Part shown: piece after piece, positions 21,458 to 29,684 of the stretch
How the letters are laid out: every line of letters starts with the position of its first letter
Numbering within the stretch: the stretch's first letter is position 1
Origin: JBFWRK01 sp050248955
GTDB lineage: Bacteria; Actinomycetota; Acidimicrobiia; Acidimicrobiales; Ilumatobacteraceae
Assembly (NCBI GenBank): GCA_050248955.1
Contig: JBFWRK010000026.1
Location: forward strand, 1 to 41,929
Direction of reading: 5' to 3'
DNA: 41,929 nt
Notes under the pieces: generated by a model
What the model was told of the DNA's origin: nothing
What the model saw: the letters and a program-made list of their open reading frames with translations, nothing else
Databases searched by the model: none
Program-made: the position numbers and the translations under genes

Positions 21458-22708
21458 ATGCCGATGAACTGCAAGCCCATCCCGACGCTCGACGACCGCA
21501 TCAACGACATCCGGATGCGCACCGCCGAGATCGTGAACGAGGACATCCTGCCGAACGAGGGCCGGCTGTGGGCCTCCCGCCGGGAGGGCGAGTCGTGGAC
21601 CGACCGGACCGAGACGCTCCAGCTCCGCGCTGACATCAAGGAGAAGGTGAAGCAGGCAGGCCTCTGGGCGCCACACCTCCCGACCGAGTACGGCGGCATG
21701 GGGCTCGACTTCCTCACCCACGCGTACATGAACGAGGTCCTCGCGTACGCGATCGGCGCGGCGTCGCTGTTCGGCGTCGTGGCGCCCAACTCGGGTAACC
21801 AGTCGATCCTCGTGAAGTACGGCACCGAGGAGCAGAAGCAGCAGTGGCTGATGCCGTTGATCGAGGGAACCATGGAGTCCGGGTTCTCGATGACCGAGCC
21901 ACACAACGCCGGGTCCGACCCCCGGTCGCTCGACACGGCCGCGGTGCGCGACGGCGATCACTGGGTGATCAACGGGCACAAGTGGTTCACGTCGAACGGC
22001 ATCGACGCCGACTTCTTCATCGTGATGTGCCGCGTCGTCGAACCGGGTGGCGACCGCAAGGTCGGACCGATGGTGCAGATCATCGTCCCCGCGAACGCGA
22101 AGGGCGTGAACATCGTGCGCGGCGTCGGCATCTGGGGCCGGGCGGAGAGCGACCACTGCGAGATCAAGTACGAAGACGCCCGCGTGCCGGTGGAGAACGC
22201 GCTCGGCCGCGTCGGCGAAGGTCACCAGGCAGCGCAGGACCGACTCGGCGCTGGGCGGGTCTTCCATTGCATGAACTCCGTCGGGCAGATGTGGCGGGCG
22301 TTCGACCTGATGGTCGAGCGCGCCCGGACCCGCGAGGTGCACGGCGGCATGCTCGAGGACAAGCAGTTCGTGCAGGGCTTCATCGCCGACAGCTACATCG
22401 ACATCCAAGCGGCGCGGCTCATGACGCTGCACGCTGCGGAGAAGGTCGACCAGGGGCTGCAGGGCGCACGTACGGACATCTCGGCGATCAAGGTCTTCGT
22501 TCCCGCGGCATACACCCGCGTCGTGGACCGCGCGATACAAGTGTGGGGCGCCGCCGGCGTCTCGAACGACCTGCCTCTCGCCGGCATGTACCAGGGCGCA
22601 CGCACCCTGCGCATCGCCGACGGGCCGGACGAGGTGCACAAGATCCTGATCGCGAAGAACGTCCTCGGTCGCTACGCCGCCGGCGAGTCGTGGGACTTCG
22701 GCAACTGA
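21458..22708 (+). CDS. Acyl-CoA dehydrogenase (ACAD10/11-like subfamily)
   Basis: A 416-residue FAD-dependent dehydrogenase that would introduce an alpha-beta double bond into an acyl-CoA. Typical segments are LPTEYGGMGLDFL, GFSMTEPHNAGSDP (FAD and substrate binding), GHKWFTSNG, the VWGAAGVSNDLPL region and ARTLRIADGPDEVHK at the C-terminus. The RIADGPDEVH ending matches the subfamily related to ACAD10/11 and bacterial FadE homologues, not the short-chain IYEGT type. ATG at 21458 is preceded by AGGAGG. An APH-like kinase of the type fused to this domain in eukaryotes is encoded separately at 7480-8592. Confidence 0.92.
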   Translation: MPMNCKPIPTLDDRINDIRMRTAEIVNEDILPNEGRLWASRREGESWTDRTETLQLRADIKEKVKQAGLWAPHLPTEYGGMGLDFLTHAYMNEVLAYAIGAASLFGVVAPNSGNQSILVKYGTEEQKQQWLMPLIEGTMESGFSMTEPHNAGSDPRSLDTAAVRDGDHWVINGHKWFTSNGIDADFFIVMCRVVEPGGDRKVGPMVQIIVPANAKGVNIVRGVGIWGRAESDHCEIKYEDARVPVENALGRVGEGHQAAQDRLGAGRVFHCMNSVGQMWRAFDLMVERARTREVHGGMLEDKQFVQGFIADSYIDIQAARLMTLHAAEKVDQGLQGARTDISAIKVFVPAAYTRVVDRAIQVWGAAGVSNDLPLAGMYQGARTLRIADGPDEVHKILIAKNVLGRYAAGESWDFGN

Positions 22709-22711
22709 CGA

Positions 22712-22735
22712 CGGGCTGGTTTGCTCCGCAGCCCG
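22712..22735 (+). terminator. Small hairpin after the acyl-CoA dehydrogenase
   Basis: CGGGCTG (22712-22718) pairs with CAGCCCG (22729-22735) across 10 nt, 3 bp after the dehydrogenase stop. It may attenuate or terminate before the next small gene. The stem is short and has no T-tract. Confidence 0.35.
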
Positions 22736-22753
22736 GATGGGAACCGACCCACC

Positions 22754-23098
22754 ATGTTCAAGTTCGTACGTCGCCTGGCCAGCCCATTCACACGCACGGC
22801 CATCATGATGTGGTCGTGGAACCATCGTCACGAGATCCAGCGCTGGGGTCGGTCGATCTGGACCGAGCTGCGCGCGCCAGGGTCGATCTCGCCGGCGCGC
22901 CTGAAGACGCTCGGCTCGATCCTGTGGCGAGTGAGCCGCGACCCGCAGCTCACGAACGCACCGCAGCTGCGCAGCGTCGCGCTCGTCGGCGACGTTGTCG
23001 AGCTCGACGTCGATCCGACGTGGAAGCACGCGCCGCACCTGATGAACGAGCTGCGCGGCGTCGCGGGGGTCACCGAGGTGAGCGTCCGCAGCGCCTGA
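22754..23098 (+). CDS. Uncharacterised 114-residue protein
   Basis: I do not recognise this protein. It begins with a basic stretch (MFKFVRRLASPFTR) followed by a Trp-rich segment (MMWSWNHRHEIQRWGRSIW), then a predicted helix. The C-terminal half alternates as strand-strand-helix-strand (LRSVALVGDVVELDV ... LMNELRGVAGVTEVSV), which resembles part of a BON-like or ferredoxin-like fold, a weak inference. Codon bias is like its neighbours, which supports a real gene. ATG at 22754 lies 45 bp downstream of the dehydrogenase. Its stop is the first base triplet of a 22-bp tandem repeat. Confidence 0.65.
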   Translation: MFKFVRRLASPFTRTAIMMWSWNHRHEIQRWGRSIWTELRAPGSISPARLKTLGSILWRVSRDPQLTNAPQLRSVALVGDVVELDVDPTWKHAPHLMNELRGVAGVTEVSVRSA

Positions 23099-23146
23099 CG
23101 ACAGCGTCCGACCGCGCTGACGACAGCGTCCGACCGCGCTGACGAC
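23096..23146 (+). repeat. 22-bp tandem duplication starting at a stop codon
   Basis: A 22-bp unit beginning TGACGACAGCG and ending GACCGCGC occurs at 23096-23117 and 23118-23139, followed by 7 bp of a third copy. Each unit begins with the TGA that ends the upstream gene. Confidence 0.9.
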
Positions 23147-23205
23147 GGCTCTGCCGTGCGGCGCGCCGAGCGCGGATCTTGGTCGACGACATCAGTGCGA
23201 CGGCC

Positions 23206-23219
23206 TACCGTCGTCCCCC
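23206..23219 (+). promoter_or_regulatory. Probable leaderless promoter of the methyltransferase
   Basis: TACCGT (23206-23211) is followed by eight bases, TCGTCCCC with no purine-rich site, and then ATG at 23220. This suits transcription starting at or next to the start codon. Confidence 0.45.
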
Positions 23220-23795
23220 ATGAACCGGCTGCATCTCGAGCACCTCGTGACGGACGAATGGCGCAGCACGCTCGGAGACCGCGTGTTGCCCTTCGCGTTC
23301 GGAACGCGAACAGCCGCCGACCTCGGCGCCGATGTCCTCGAGGTCGGGCCCGGCCCCGGGCTCACGACTGATCTCCTCCGCCCTCAGCTCCCCGCGCTGA
23401 CTGCCGTCGAGCTCGACCCCGATCTCGCGGCCGCCCTCGCCGATCGCCTCGCCGGCACCAACGTCGACGTCGTCCAGGCCGACGCCACGGTGATGCCCTT
23501 CGACGACGGCCGGTTCACCGGCGCCGTGACGTTCACGATGTTCCACCACGTGCCGACGTCCGACATGCAGAACCGACTGTTCGCCGAGGTGCTGCGCGTA
23601 CTGCGGCCCGGCGGCCTGCTGATCGCCAACGACAGCGTGGCGAGCGACGAGCTCGCCGAGTACCACGTCGACGACGTCTACAACCCGGTGGATCCGGCAA
23701 CCCTCGGCGATCGGCTCCGTTCGATCGGCTACGTCGACGTCGAGGTCCGTGCCAACCCGTACGCGTGGGCATGCCACGCCCGCTGTCCCGCGTGA
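23220..23795 (+). CDS. Class I SAM-dependent methyltransferase
   Basis: A 191-residue Rossmann-fold methyltransferase. Motif I is VLEVGPGPGL (SAM binding), motif II is AVELDPDLA, the acidic-adenine motif is VVQADATVMPFDD, and motif IV/V is FTMFHHVP with VLRVLRPGGLLI. The DP-rich C-terminus (HVDDVYNPVDPATLGDRL) forms the last strands. It is short and has no extra substrate-binding domain, so the substrate is not predictable. The start ATG at 23220 fits a leaderless promoter. A hairpin covers its stop. Confidence 0.85.
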   Translation: MNRLHLEHLVTDEWRSTLGDRVLPFAFGTRTAADLGADVLEVGPGPGLTTDLLRPQLPALTAVELDPDLAAALADRLAGTNVDVVQADATVMPFDDGRFTGAVTFTMFHHVPTSDMQNRLFAEVLRVLRPGGLLIANDSVASDELAEYHVDDVYNPVDPATLGDRLRSIGYVDVEVRANPYAWACHARCPA

Positions 23796-23809
23796 CTTCG
23801 GCGTCACGC
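23790..23809 (+). terminator. Hairpin overlapping the methyltransferase stop
   Basis: GCGTGAC (23790-23796) pairs with GTCACGC (23803-23809) around TTCGGC. The TGA stop is inside the first arm. The next gene starts 21 bp later, so the hairpin could separate the two transcription units or weaken read-through. Confidence 0.45.
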
Positions 23810-23830
23810 CGATCGCGCGAGGCTGCGGGC

Positions 23831-24631
23831 ATGGGAACCCCTGTGGTCTTCATCCACGGCCTGTGGATCGCAGCTGGAGCATGGGAGCCGTGGATCGCGC
23901 TGTTCGAAGAAGCCAGCTACGACGCCGTCGCGCCCACCTGGCCGGGCGAGCCGGACAACATCGCCGAGGCCCGCCGCTCCCCGGAACGCCAAGCGGGCAT
24001 CGGCATCGACGCGATCGTCGATCACTACGCGAACATCATCGGCAAGCTCGACGAGCGACCGATCGTCATCGGGCACTCGTTCGGCGGTCTCTTCGCCCAG
24101 AAGCTGCTCGCGCAGGATCTGGCCGCGGCGGCTGTCGCCATCGATCCAGCGCCGATGAAGGGCATCCTTCGATTGCCGATCGCGCAGTTGCGGTCGGCGT
24201 TCCCGGTGCTCGGCAACCCGGTCAACAAGAACAAGGCGAAGGGGCTGACCGCGAAGCAGTTCCGGTACGCGTTCGGCAACGCCCTGAGCGAAGCGGAATC
24301 GGACGCGCTGCACGCCGCTTGGGCGATCCCTGGGCCGGCGTTGCCGTTGTTCGAGGCCGCATTCGCGAACTTCCGCCGCCGTTCTCCGGCCGCCGTCGAC
24401 ACGGCGAACAGCCGGCGCGGACCGCTGCTGTTGATCTCCGGCACCGCCGATCACACCGTGCCCGATGTCGTCACCCGCGCCGCGTTCAAGCGCTACGGGT
24501 CGTCGACGGCCGTCACCGAGCTGCAGCAGTTCGACGGCCGAGGGCACTCCCTGACGATCGACAGCGGGTGGCGCGACGTCGCCGACGCCGTCCTCGAGTG
24601 GGTGCGAGCGCTCCCCGGCACGACCGCCTGA
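23831..24631 (+). CDS. Alpha/beta-fold hydrolase
   Basis: A 266-residue serine hydrolase. The oxyanion region is VVFIHGLWIAAGAW, the nucleophile elbow is IGHSFGGLFA (Ser in GHSFGG), the acid is probably Asp in SGTADHTVPD and the base is His in GRGHSLTID. No signal peptide is present. ATG at 23831 directly precedes the first strand; longer in-frame starts upstream would begin inside the methyltransferase gene. The DUF3995-like membrane gene begins 1 bp after its stop. The substrate is unknown. Confidence 0.88.
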   Translation: MGTPVVFIHGLWIAAGAWEPWIALFEEASYDAVAPTWPGEPDNIAEARRSPERQAGIGIDAIVDHYANIIGKLDERPIVIGHSFGGLFAQKLLAQDLAAAAVAIDPAPMKGILRLPIAQLRSAFPVLGNPVNKNKAKGLTAKQFRYAFGNALSEAESDALHAAWAIPGPALPLFEAAFANFRRRSPAAVDTANSRRGPLLLISGTADHTVPDVVTRAAFKRYGSSTAVTELQQFDGRGHSLTIDSGWRDVADAVLEWVRALPGTTA

Positions 24632-24632
24632 C

Positions 24633-25067
24633 ATGGCGACCCGCAAGGACCCGATCGCCGGCACCACCAGCGCCCTCCTCGCCGGGATCGGCGTGCTGCA
24701 CGTCCTCTGGGGTCTGCGCGCACCGATCCCCGGCGTCGACGCGGCTCGGGTCGCCGACGCCGTTGTCGGCTCGGAGGACCTGCCGTCCCCCAGGGCCTGC
24801 TTCACCGTGGCCGCGGCGCTCGCCGTGGCAGCCGGGCTCGTTGCCGGCGCTCCCTCCCGCTGGCCTCGCCTGCGACGGATCGGGCAGACGGGCGTTGCCG
24901 TCGTGCTCGGCGGTCGCGCCCTGCTCGGCGCGACCGGGCGCACCGACCTCGTGGCACCAGGGCCCACGTCGGAGCGCTTCGAGAAGTGGGACCGCGCGCT
25001 CTACACGCCACTCTGCTTCGCGCTGTCTGCCGGAGCTGCTCGTGCCGCCTGCAGGGCCGGCGGGTGA
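24633..25067 (+). CDS. DUF3995-like integral membrane protein
   Basis: A 144-residue protein with about four hydrophobic segments: GTTSALLAGIGVLHVLWGL, FTVAAALAVAAGLVAGA, IGQTGVAVVLGGRALLG and TPLCFALSAGAARAAC. The HVLWGLRAPIPG region and the final YTPLC are typical of DUF3995 proteins, whose function is not established. It starts 1 bp after the hydrolase stop and the next methyltransferase starts 10 bp later, so it is part of a small operon. Confidence 0.7.
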   Translation: MATRKDPIAGTTSALLAGIGVLHVLWGLRAPIPGVDAARVADAVVGSEDLPSPRACFTVAAALAVAAGLVAGAPSRWPRLRRIGQTGVAVVLGGRALLGATGRTDLVAPGPTSERFEKWDRALYTPLCFALSAGAARAACRAGG

Positions 25068-25077
25068 GACTGATCGG

Positions 25078-25839
25078 GTGAGCGCGACCTACTCGGACGT
25101 CGATGGCTCGGACGATCCTGCCACGGCGATCGACTGGCAGGACCGTGTCGACGGTTGGCCGCAGATCCGTGCCTACAAGGCGCGCGTCCTGCAGTTGCTC
25201 GGGGACGCCGCGCGCGTGCTCGACGTCGGATGTGGACCGGGAGGGGACGTCGTCGCCGTCGGCGTCGATCGATGCGTCGGCGTGGACCGCTCGCAGGCGA
25301 TGTGCCGTGCCGCCGGCGCGCGCGGCGCCACCGCGGGTCTCGCAGATGCCCACGAGCTGCCGTTCGGCGACGCCAGCTTCGGCGGCGTGTTCGCCGATCG
25401 GGTCCTCCAGCACGTCGAGCGGCCCGTCCGCGCGCTCGCCGAGATGAGTCGGGTCCTGCGGCGCGGCGGGCGTCTCGTGATCGCGGATCCAGACCAGGAG
25501 TCACTCGTGATCCACGTACCGGGGGTGCGCCGAGAGCTCGTGGATCGCGTCAAGGCGGTTCGCCGCGATGTCGGCTACCGGAACGGACGGCTCGTGTCGT
25601 CGCTGCCGTCGGTGTTCGCAACGATGCAGCTCGCCGACGTGACGGTGGAGCCGTTCGCGCTCTCGCTGACCGACCCGTCGGACGCCTTCGGGTTGCCGGG
25701 ATGGCCGGCGTCGTGGGGGACAGCGCACGGCTTCTCGGCCGAGGACGTCGTGGAGTGGCAGCAGGGCATCGAGCGAGCGGGGAACGAGGGTTTCCTCTAC
25801 TCGCTCATCTACTTCGTCGTGTCCGGCGTGCGGACGTAG
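25078..25839 (+). CDS. Class I SAM-dependent methyltransferase (UbiE-like)
   Basis: A 253-residue methyltransferase. SAM motif I is VLDVGCGPGGD, motif II VGVDRSQAM and motif III LADAHELPFGDASFGGVFADRVLQHVE, followed by MSRVLRRGGRLVIADPD. The motif set resembles small-molecule methyltransferases of the UbiE/Methyltransf_11 kind. GTG at 25078 gives the N-terminus VSATYSDVDGSDD. It probably belongs to the hydrolase-DUF3995-methyltransferase operon. The substrate is unknown. Confidence 0.85.
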   Translation: MSATYSDVDGSDDPATAIDWQDRVDGWPQIRAYKARVLQLLGDAARVLDVGCGPGGDVVAVGVDRCVGVDRSQAMCRAAGARGATAGLADAHELPFGDASFGGVFADRVLQHVERPVRALAEMSRVLRRGGRLVIADPDQESLVIHVPGVRRELVDRVKAVRRDVGYRNGRLVSSLPSVFATMQLADVTVEPFALSLTDPSDAFGLPGWPASWGTAHGFSAEDVVEWQQGIERAGNEGFLYSLIYFVVSGVRT

Positions 25840-25863
25840 CGCAACCCGCCAACGCTTGATCGA

Positions 25864-26259
25864 TCAGGCTCGGTCCCAGAACAGCGAGAGGCTGATGCCG
25901 TCGGGATCCTTGAAGTTCAAGATCGCGCCGGGTGGGATGTCGATCGCACCCGAGTGGGCGACTCCAGCGTCGCTGAGTCGGGACGACCACTGCTCGAGCT
26001 CCTGGAATGAGCCGACCGTGAACGCCACATGATCGAGCCCCCGGTGGCGAGGATCGAACGCCTCGCCGTCGGCGGGTAGGTGCTCGACGACACCGACGCT
26101 GTACGCACCACCGGGGAAGCGCATCACACAGGCCCGTCGCTCGTCGCTCTCCTCACGGAACAACTCTTCGAACCCGAGGACGGCCGAGTACCACGCGGCA
26201 CTGGCGTCGCGATCGCTCACGGACAGGGCGACATGGTGGAAGCCGAGCAGCTGCGTCAT
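25864..26259 (-). CDS. VOC/glyoxalase-superfamily protein
   Basis: A 131-residue protein built from two βαβββ units. It has FHHVALSVSDRDASAAWY at the start, GLDHVAFTV in the middle and NFKDPDGISLSLF at the end, the pattern of glyoxalase/dioxygenase-fold metal enzymes. Likely metal ligands are His in FHHVAL, His in LDHVAF and an acidic residue in DPDG. ATG at 26259 is preferred over an ATG 12 bp upstream. It diverges from the PLP-decarboxylase gene. Its reaction is unknown. Confidence 0.85.
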   Translation of the reverse strand: MTQLLGFHHVALSVSDRDASAAWYSAVLGFEELFREESDERRACVMRFPGGAYSVGVVEHLPADGEAFDPRHRGLDHVAFTVGSFQELEQWSSRLSDAGVAHSGAIDIPPGAILNFKDPDGISLSLFWDRA

Positions 26260-26394
26260 CCCTTCAAGCATGCCGCATCGTTCCTGTTGGAGCCGTGGAC
26301 CACTTCACCGGCGAGCTACGTGCCGCCGGTGGGTCGAGATGCGCTCGTTGAGGATGCGGCGACCGGCGCCGGCCCGGTGGACGATGATGTCCTC

Positions 26395-27780
26395 ATGGGT
26401 GATCTTCGAGACCTGCTCGTCTCCACCGCGGTCCGTGTCGCCGAGCATCGCGAGGGCGTCGCCGACCGTCCGGTCTTCCCGAACGGCGTGGACACCGCTG
26501 CCGTGCGAGCGGCTCTCGGCCCGCTGCCCGACGGACCGACGCCCGCGTCCGAGGTGATCGAGGAGCTGGCTCGTGTCGTCGATCCGTTGCTCGTCGCGAC
26601 CACCGGTCCGCGCTTCTTCGGGTTCGTCGTCGGTGGCGCACTCGACTCGGCGACCGCGGCAGACGTACTGACGACCGGCTGGGACCAGCCCGCGTTCAAC
26701 GCGGTCACGTCGCCCGCGGCTGCCGTCATCGAAGACGTGACAGGTGCTTGGCTCGAGGAGCTGCTCGGCCTGCCGGCCACGGCGTCGTTCGGCTTCGCAA
26801 CTGGCGCACAAGGTGCCAATACGATCTCGCTCGCGGCGGCTCGCCACCACGTGCTGAGGAACGCGGGGTGGGACGTCGAACAGCACGGTCTGCTCGGCGG
26901 TCCGCGGGTGCGCGTCGTGGCCAACGGCGAACGGCACGCGACGATCGATCGCACGTTGCGCCTGCTGGGCCTGGGAGCAGGCGCGCTCGAACCGGTGGTC
27001 ACGGACGACCAGGGCGCGATCGATGTCGCCGACCTGGCGCGCGTCCTCGGAAGCGCGCCGTCGGGACCGACGATCGTGTGTCTCCAGGCGGGGAATGTGA
27101 ACAGTGGTGCATTCGACGATCTGTTGGCGGGGACGTCAGTCGCGCACGACCATGGCGCGTGGGTCCACGTGGACGGTGCGTTCGGGCTGTGGGCGGCAGC
27201 CAGTCCGGCGACGCGCCACCTGGTGACCGGGATCGAGACGGCGGACTCGTGGGCGACGGACGGCCACAAGTGGCTCAACGTGCCTTACGACAGCGGCTAC
27301 GCCTTCTGCGCCCATCCCGACGCACACGCGGCAGCGATGTCGTACACCGCGGCCTACCTGACTGGGCAGGGGCAGGGCGGCCTGCGCGCGCCGAGCGACT
27401 ACGTGCTCGAGTCGTCGCGCCGCGCTCGGGGGTTCGCCACGTGGGCTGCGCTGCGTGAGCTCGGGCGCACGGGCGTCGCGGAGCTCGTCGAGCGGTGCTG
27501 CACGCTCGCCAGGCGGTTCGCCGAGCAGCTCGACGCGACAGACGGCGTCCGCGTCGTGAACGACGTGTTGCTGAACCAGGTGCTCGTCCGTTTCGGCGAC
27601 GACGATGCCGAGACGGATCGGGTCGTCGACGCGGTGCAGCGTTCCGGCGAGTGCTGGATGGGCGCCACGACGTGGCACGGCATGCGGCTCATGCGGATCT
27701 CGGTCTCGAACTGGTCCACGACCGAGACCGATGTCGATCGCGCCGTGATGGCAATCCGGTCCGCCGCCCGCGGAGGCTGA
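26395..27780 (+). CDS. Group II PLP-dependent decarboxylase family protein
   Basis: A 461-residue fold-type I PLP enzyme. The cofactor Lys is in DGHKWLNVPYDSGY and the ring-stacking region is FATGAQGANTISLAAARHHV, with an acidic DGAF motif (VHVDGAFGLWAA) for the pyridine nitrogen. The layout matches aromatic-L-amino-acid/glutamate decarboxylase relatives that are often annotated as aminotransferases. The substrate is uncertain. ATG at 26395 is chosen; six bases separate it from a -10-like GATGAT, and there is no ribosome binding site. Longer in-frame starts extend across the divergent VOC gene and are rejected. Confidence 0.85.
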   Translation: MGDLRDLLVSTAVRVAEHREGVADRPVFPNGVDTAAVRAALGPLPDGPTPASEVIEELARVVDPLLVATTGPRFFGFVVGGALDSATAADVLTTGWDQPAFNAVTSPAAAVIEDVTGAWLEELLGLPATASFGFATGAQGANTISLAAARHHVLRNAGWDVEQHGLLGGPRVRVVANGERHATIDRTLRLLGLGAGALEPVVTDDQGAIDVADLARVLGSAPSGPTIVCLQAGNVNSGAFDDLLAGTSVAHDHGAWVHVDGAFGLWAAASPATRHLVTGIETADSWATDGHKWLNVPYDSGYAFCAHPDAHAAAMSYTAAYLTGQGQGGLRAPSDYVLESSRRARGFATWAALRELGRTGVAELVERCCTLARRFAEQLDATDGVRVVNDVLLNQVLVRFGDDDAETDRVVDAVQRSGECWMGATTWHGMRLMRISVSNWSTTETDVDRAVMAIRSAARGG

Positions 27781-27810
27781 GTCCCGGCTGGAACCAACGC
27801 GACGCGTGCG

Positions 27811-27823
27811 TATGGTGGCGGCC
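27811..27823 (+). promoter_or_regulatory. Probable leaderless promoter of the LLM oxidoreductase
   Basis: TATGGT (27811-27816) is followed by GGCGGCC and then GTG at 27824. This is the same arrangement seen at several other starts in the window. No -35 could be assigned. Confidence 0.45.
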
Positions 27824-28768
27824 GTGTTCGACCTCTCACAGCTCCGCATCTTCACCGAGCCCCAGCAGGGCGCGACCTACGACGAGCTGCTCGCCGTCGC
27901 CCGCGCCGCCGAACGCCTCGGGTTCGGCGCGTTCTTCCGCAGCGACCACTACCTCGCCATGGGCGGGGCTCGGGAGGCAGGCGGGCTCCCCGGACCGACC
28001 GACGCGTGGATCACCTTGGCCGGGTTGGCGCGGGACACGTCGACGATCCGTCTCGGCACGCTCGTCACATCGGCGACGTTCAGGCTGCCCGGACCGCTGG
28101 CGATCTCGGTCGCGCAGGTCGACCAGATGTCGGGTGGCCGCGTCGAGCTCGGCCTCGGGGCGGGCTGGTACGGCGACGAGCACAGCGCATACGCGATCCC
28201 GTTCCCGGATCTCGGTGAGCGCTTCGACCGCTTGGAGGAGCAGTTCGCGATCATCACCGGGCTGTGGGGCACCCCCGAAGGTGAGCGGTTCTCGTTCACC
28301 GGGCGTCACTACTCCGTCGTCGACTCACCTGCGCTTCCCAAGCCCGTGCAGTCGGGCGGGATCCCCGTGATCGTCGGCGGCGGTGGACCGAAGCGAACCC
28401 CGGCACTCGCCGCCCGTTACGGGTCGGAGTTCAACATCCCGTTCGTCGGCGTCGATCGGTTCGTCGAGCAGCGAGCTCGTGTCGTCGATGCCTGCCGGGC
28501 GGCCGGCCGCGACCCCGACGAACTCGTGTACTCGGTCGCCGCTGTGCTCTGCCTCGGTGCCGACGAGGCGGAGTACGAGCGGCGGGCGGCAGCGATCGGG
28601 CGCGAGCCCGCCGAGCTGCGCGAGAACGGTGTCGCCGGGACGCCCGACGACGTGCTCGCCGCACTGCGGCGCTGGCAGGAGGCCGGCGCCGGCAGGGTCT
28701 ACCTGCAGGTCCTCGACCTGTCCGACCTCGACCACCTCGACGCCATCGCCGCGGTCGTCACCGGCTGA
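27824..28768 (+). CDS. LLM-class F420-dependent oxidoreductase
   Basis: A 314-residue luciferase-like TIM-barrel oxidoreductase. Landmarks are RLGFGAFFRSDHY near residue 35, IRLGTLVTSATFR-PG, VDQMSGGRVELGLGAGW and VIVGGGGPKRTP. Such enzymes commonly use coenzyme F420, abundant in actinobacteria, rather than FMN. GTG at 27824 is preferred because of the adjacent -10 hexamer; ATG at 27812 would add four residues. A hairpin at 28767-28794 closes the unit. Confidence 0.85.
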   Translation: MFDLSQLRIFTEPQQGATYDELLAVARAAERLGFGAFFRSDHYLAMGGAREAGGLPGPTDAWITLAGLARDTSTIRLGTLVTSATFRLPGPLAISVAQVDQMSGGRVELGLGAGWYGDEHSAYAIPFPDLGERFDRLEEQFAIITGLWGTPEGERFSFTGRHYSVVDSPALPKPVQSGGIPVIVGGGGPKRTPALAARYGSEFNIPFVGVDRFVEQRARVVDACRAAGRDPDELVYSVAAVLCLGADEAEYERRAAAIGREPAELRENGVAGTPDDVLAALRRWQEAGAGRVYLQVLDLSDLDHLDAIAAVVTG

Positions 28769-28794
28769 CCCGCCGAAGGCGAGACCGGCGGGTC
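28767..28794 (+). terminator. Hairpin terminator after the LLM gene
   Basis: GACCCGCCG (28767-28775) pairs perfectly with CGGCGGGTC (28786-28794) over a 10-nt loop. It begins in the LLM stop codon. No T-tract follows. Confidence 0.6.
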
Positions 28795-28889
28795 GTCGCG
28801 CACGTCGAACGGCCCACGGCAGGACCATCGACCCTGGCGGAGAACCGGCCCCGGCGGCACGATGCCGAACGGGGACAAGAGGAGGGAAC

Positions 28890-29684
28890 ATGACCGAACC
28901 TGTTTCCGACAGCGCCGCACCCTGGACCGACCAGACTCCAGGCAGCTCGTCTCCCACGGGGAACGCGCTCGAATGTGCCGGCCTGACGAAGGTGTACCGC
29001 ACGGGCGAGCGCGAGGTCGCCGCCGTTCGGGACGTGGATCTCGCGGTCGCGACCGGGTCCTGGCTGGCGATCATGGGGCCGAGCGGATCCGGCAAGTCGA
29101 CGCTGCTGCAGCTCTTGGGCGGTCTCGACCGGCCCGACGCGGGCACGATCCTGATCGCCGGCCAGCCGATGGAGCAGCTGTCCGAGGCCGGCCGTGCCGT
29201 CCTCCGGCGGCGGCGGATCGGCTACGTGTTCCAGTTCTTCAACCTCGTGTCGAACCTGTCGGTGGCGGAGAACGTCGAACTGCCGATGCTGCTCGCCGGT
29301 GCGCCGCGCCGCGACGCTCGACACCGCCGAGGAGAGCTGCTGGAGTCGCTCGGCATCGCCGATCTCGCTGCATCGCCGCCGGCGAACCTCTCCGGGGGCC
29401 AGCAGCAGCGCGTCGCGATGGCGCGGGCGCTCGCAAACCGGCCGGACGTCCTCCTCGCCGACGAGCCGACCGGCAACCTCGACAGCGCGAACACCCGCGA
29501 CGTCCTCGACCTGTTGCGCCGCGAACACGAGCGCGGTCAGACGATCGTGATGGTCACGCACGACCAGCGGGTGGCCGCCGCGGCGGATCGCGTCGTCGTC
29601 ATGGAGGACGGCCGGATCGTCCAGGACCGCCCGACCGGTGCGGACGAGACGCGGGCCGGCGTCGGCGCGGCAGGCGCGCCGTGA
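28890..29684 (+). CDS. ABC transporter ATPase, MacB/LolD type
   Basis: A 264-residue ATPase of the MacB/LolD/FtsE branch. Motifs are Walker A GPSGSGKST, the Q-loop YVFQFFNLVSNLSVAENVELPM, signature LSGGQQQRVAMARAL, Walker B VLLADEPTGNLDS and switch His in VTHDQRV. The Q-loop followed by N-L and VELPM is typical of this branch, whose members drive mechanical work on periplasmic or envelope substrates. AGGAGGG precedes ATG at 28890. Its stop overlaps the permease start as GTGA. Confidence 0.93.
   Translation: MTEPVSDSAAPWTDQTPGSSSPTGNALECAGLTKVYRTGEREVAAVRDVDLAVATGSWLAIMGPSGSGKSTLLQLLGGLDRPDAGTILIAGQPMEQLSEAGRAVLRRRRIGYVFQFFNLVSNLSVAENVELPMLLAGAPRRDARHRRGELLESLGIADLAASPPANLSGGQQQRVAMARALANRPDVLLADEPTGNLDSANTRDVLDLLRREHERGQTIVMVTHDQRVAAAADRVVVMEDGRIVQDRPTGADETRAGVGAAGAP

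Noticed and set aside
20125..23038. Long minus-strand frames (about 600-670 codons) opposite the metal importer and acyl-CoA dehydrogenase
   Set aside because: Low-complexity composition, no motifs, and both plus-strand genes are certain.
22241..23098. Riboswitch or structured RNA before the small gene
   Set aside because: The gap is 45 bp and shows only a short stem.
25853..25864. Palindrome TGATCGATCA at a convergent end
   Set aside because: No loop and only 10 bp; too short to call a terminator.
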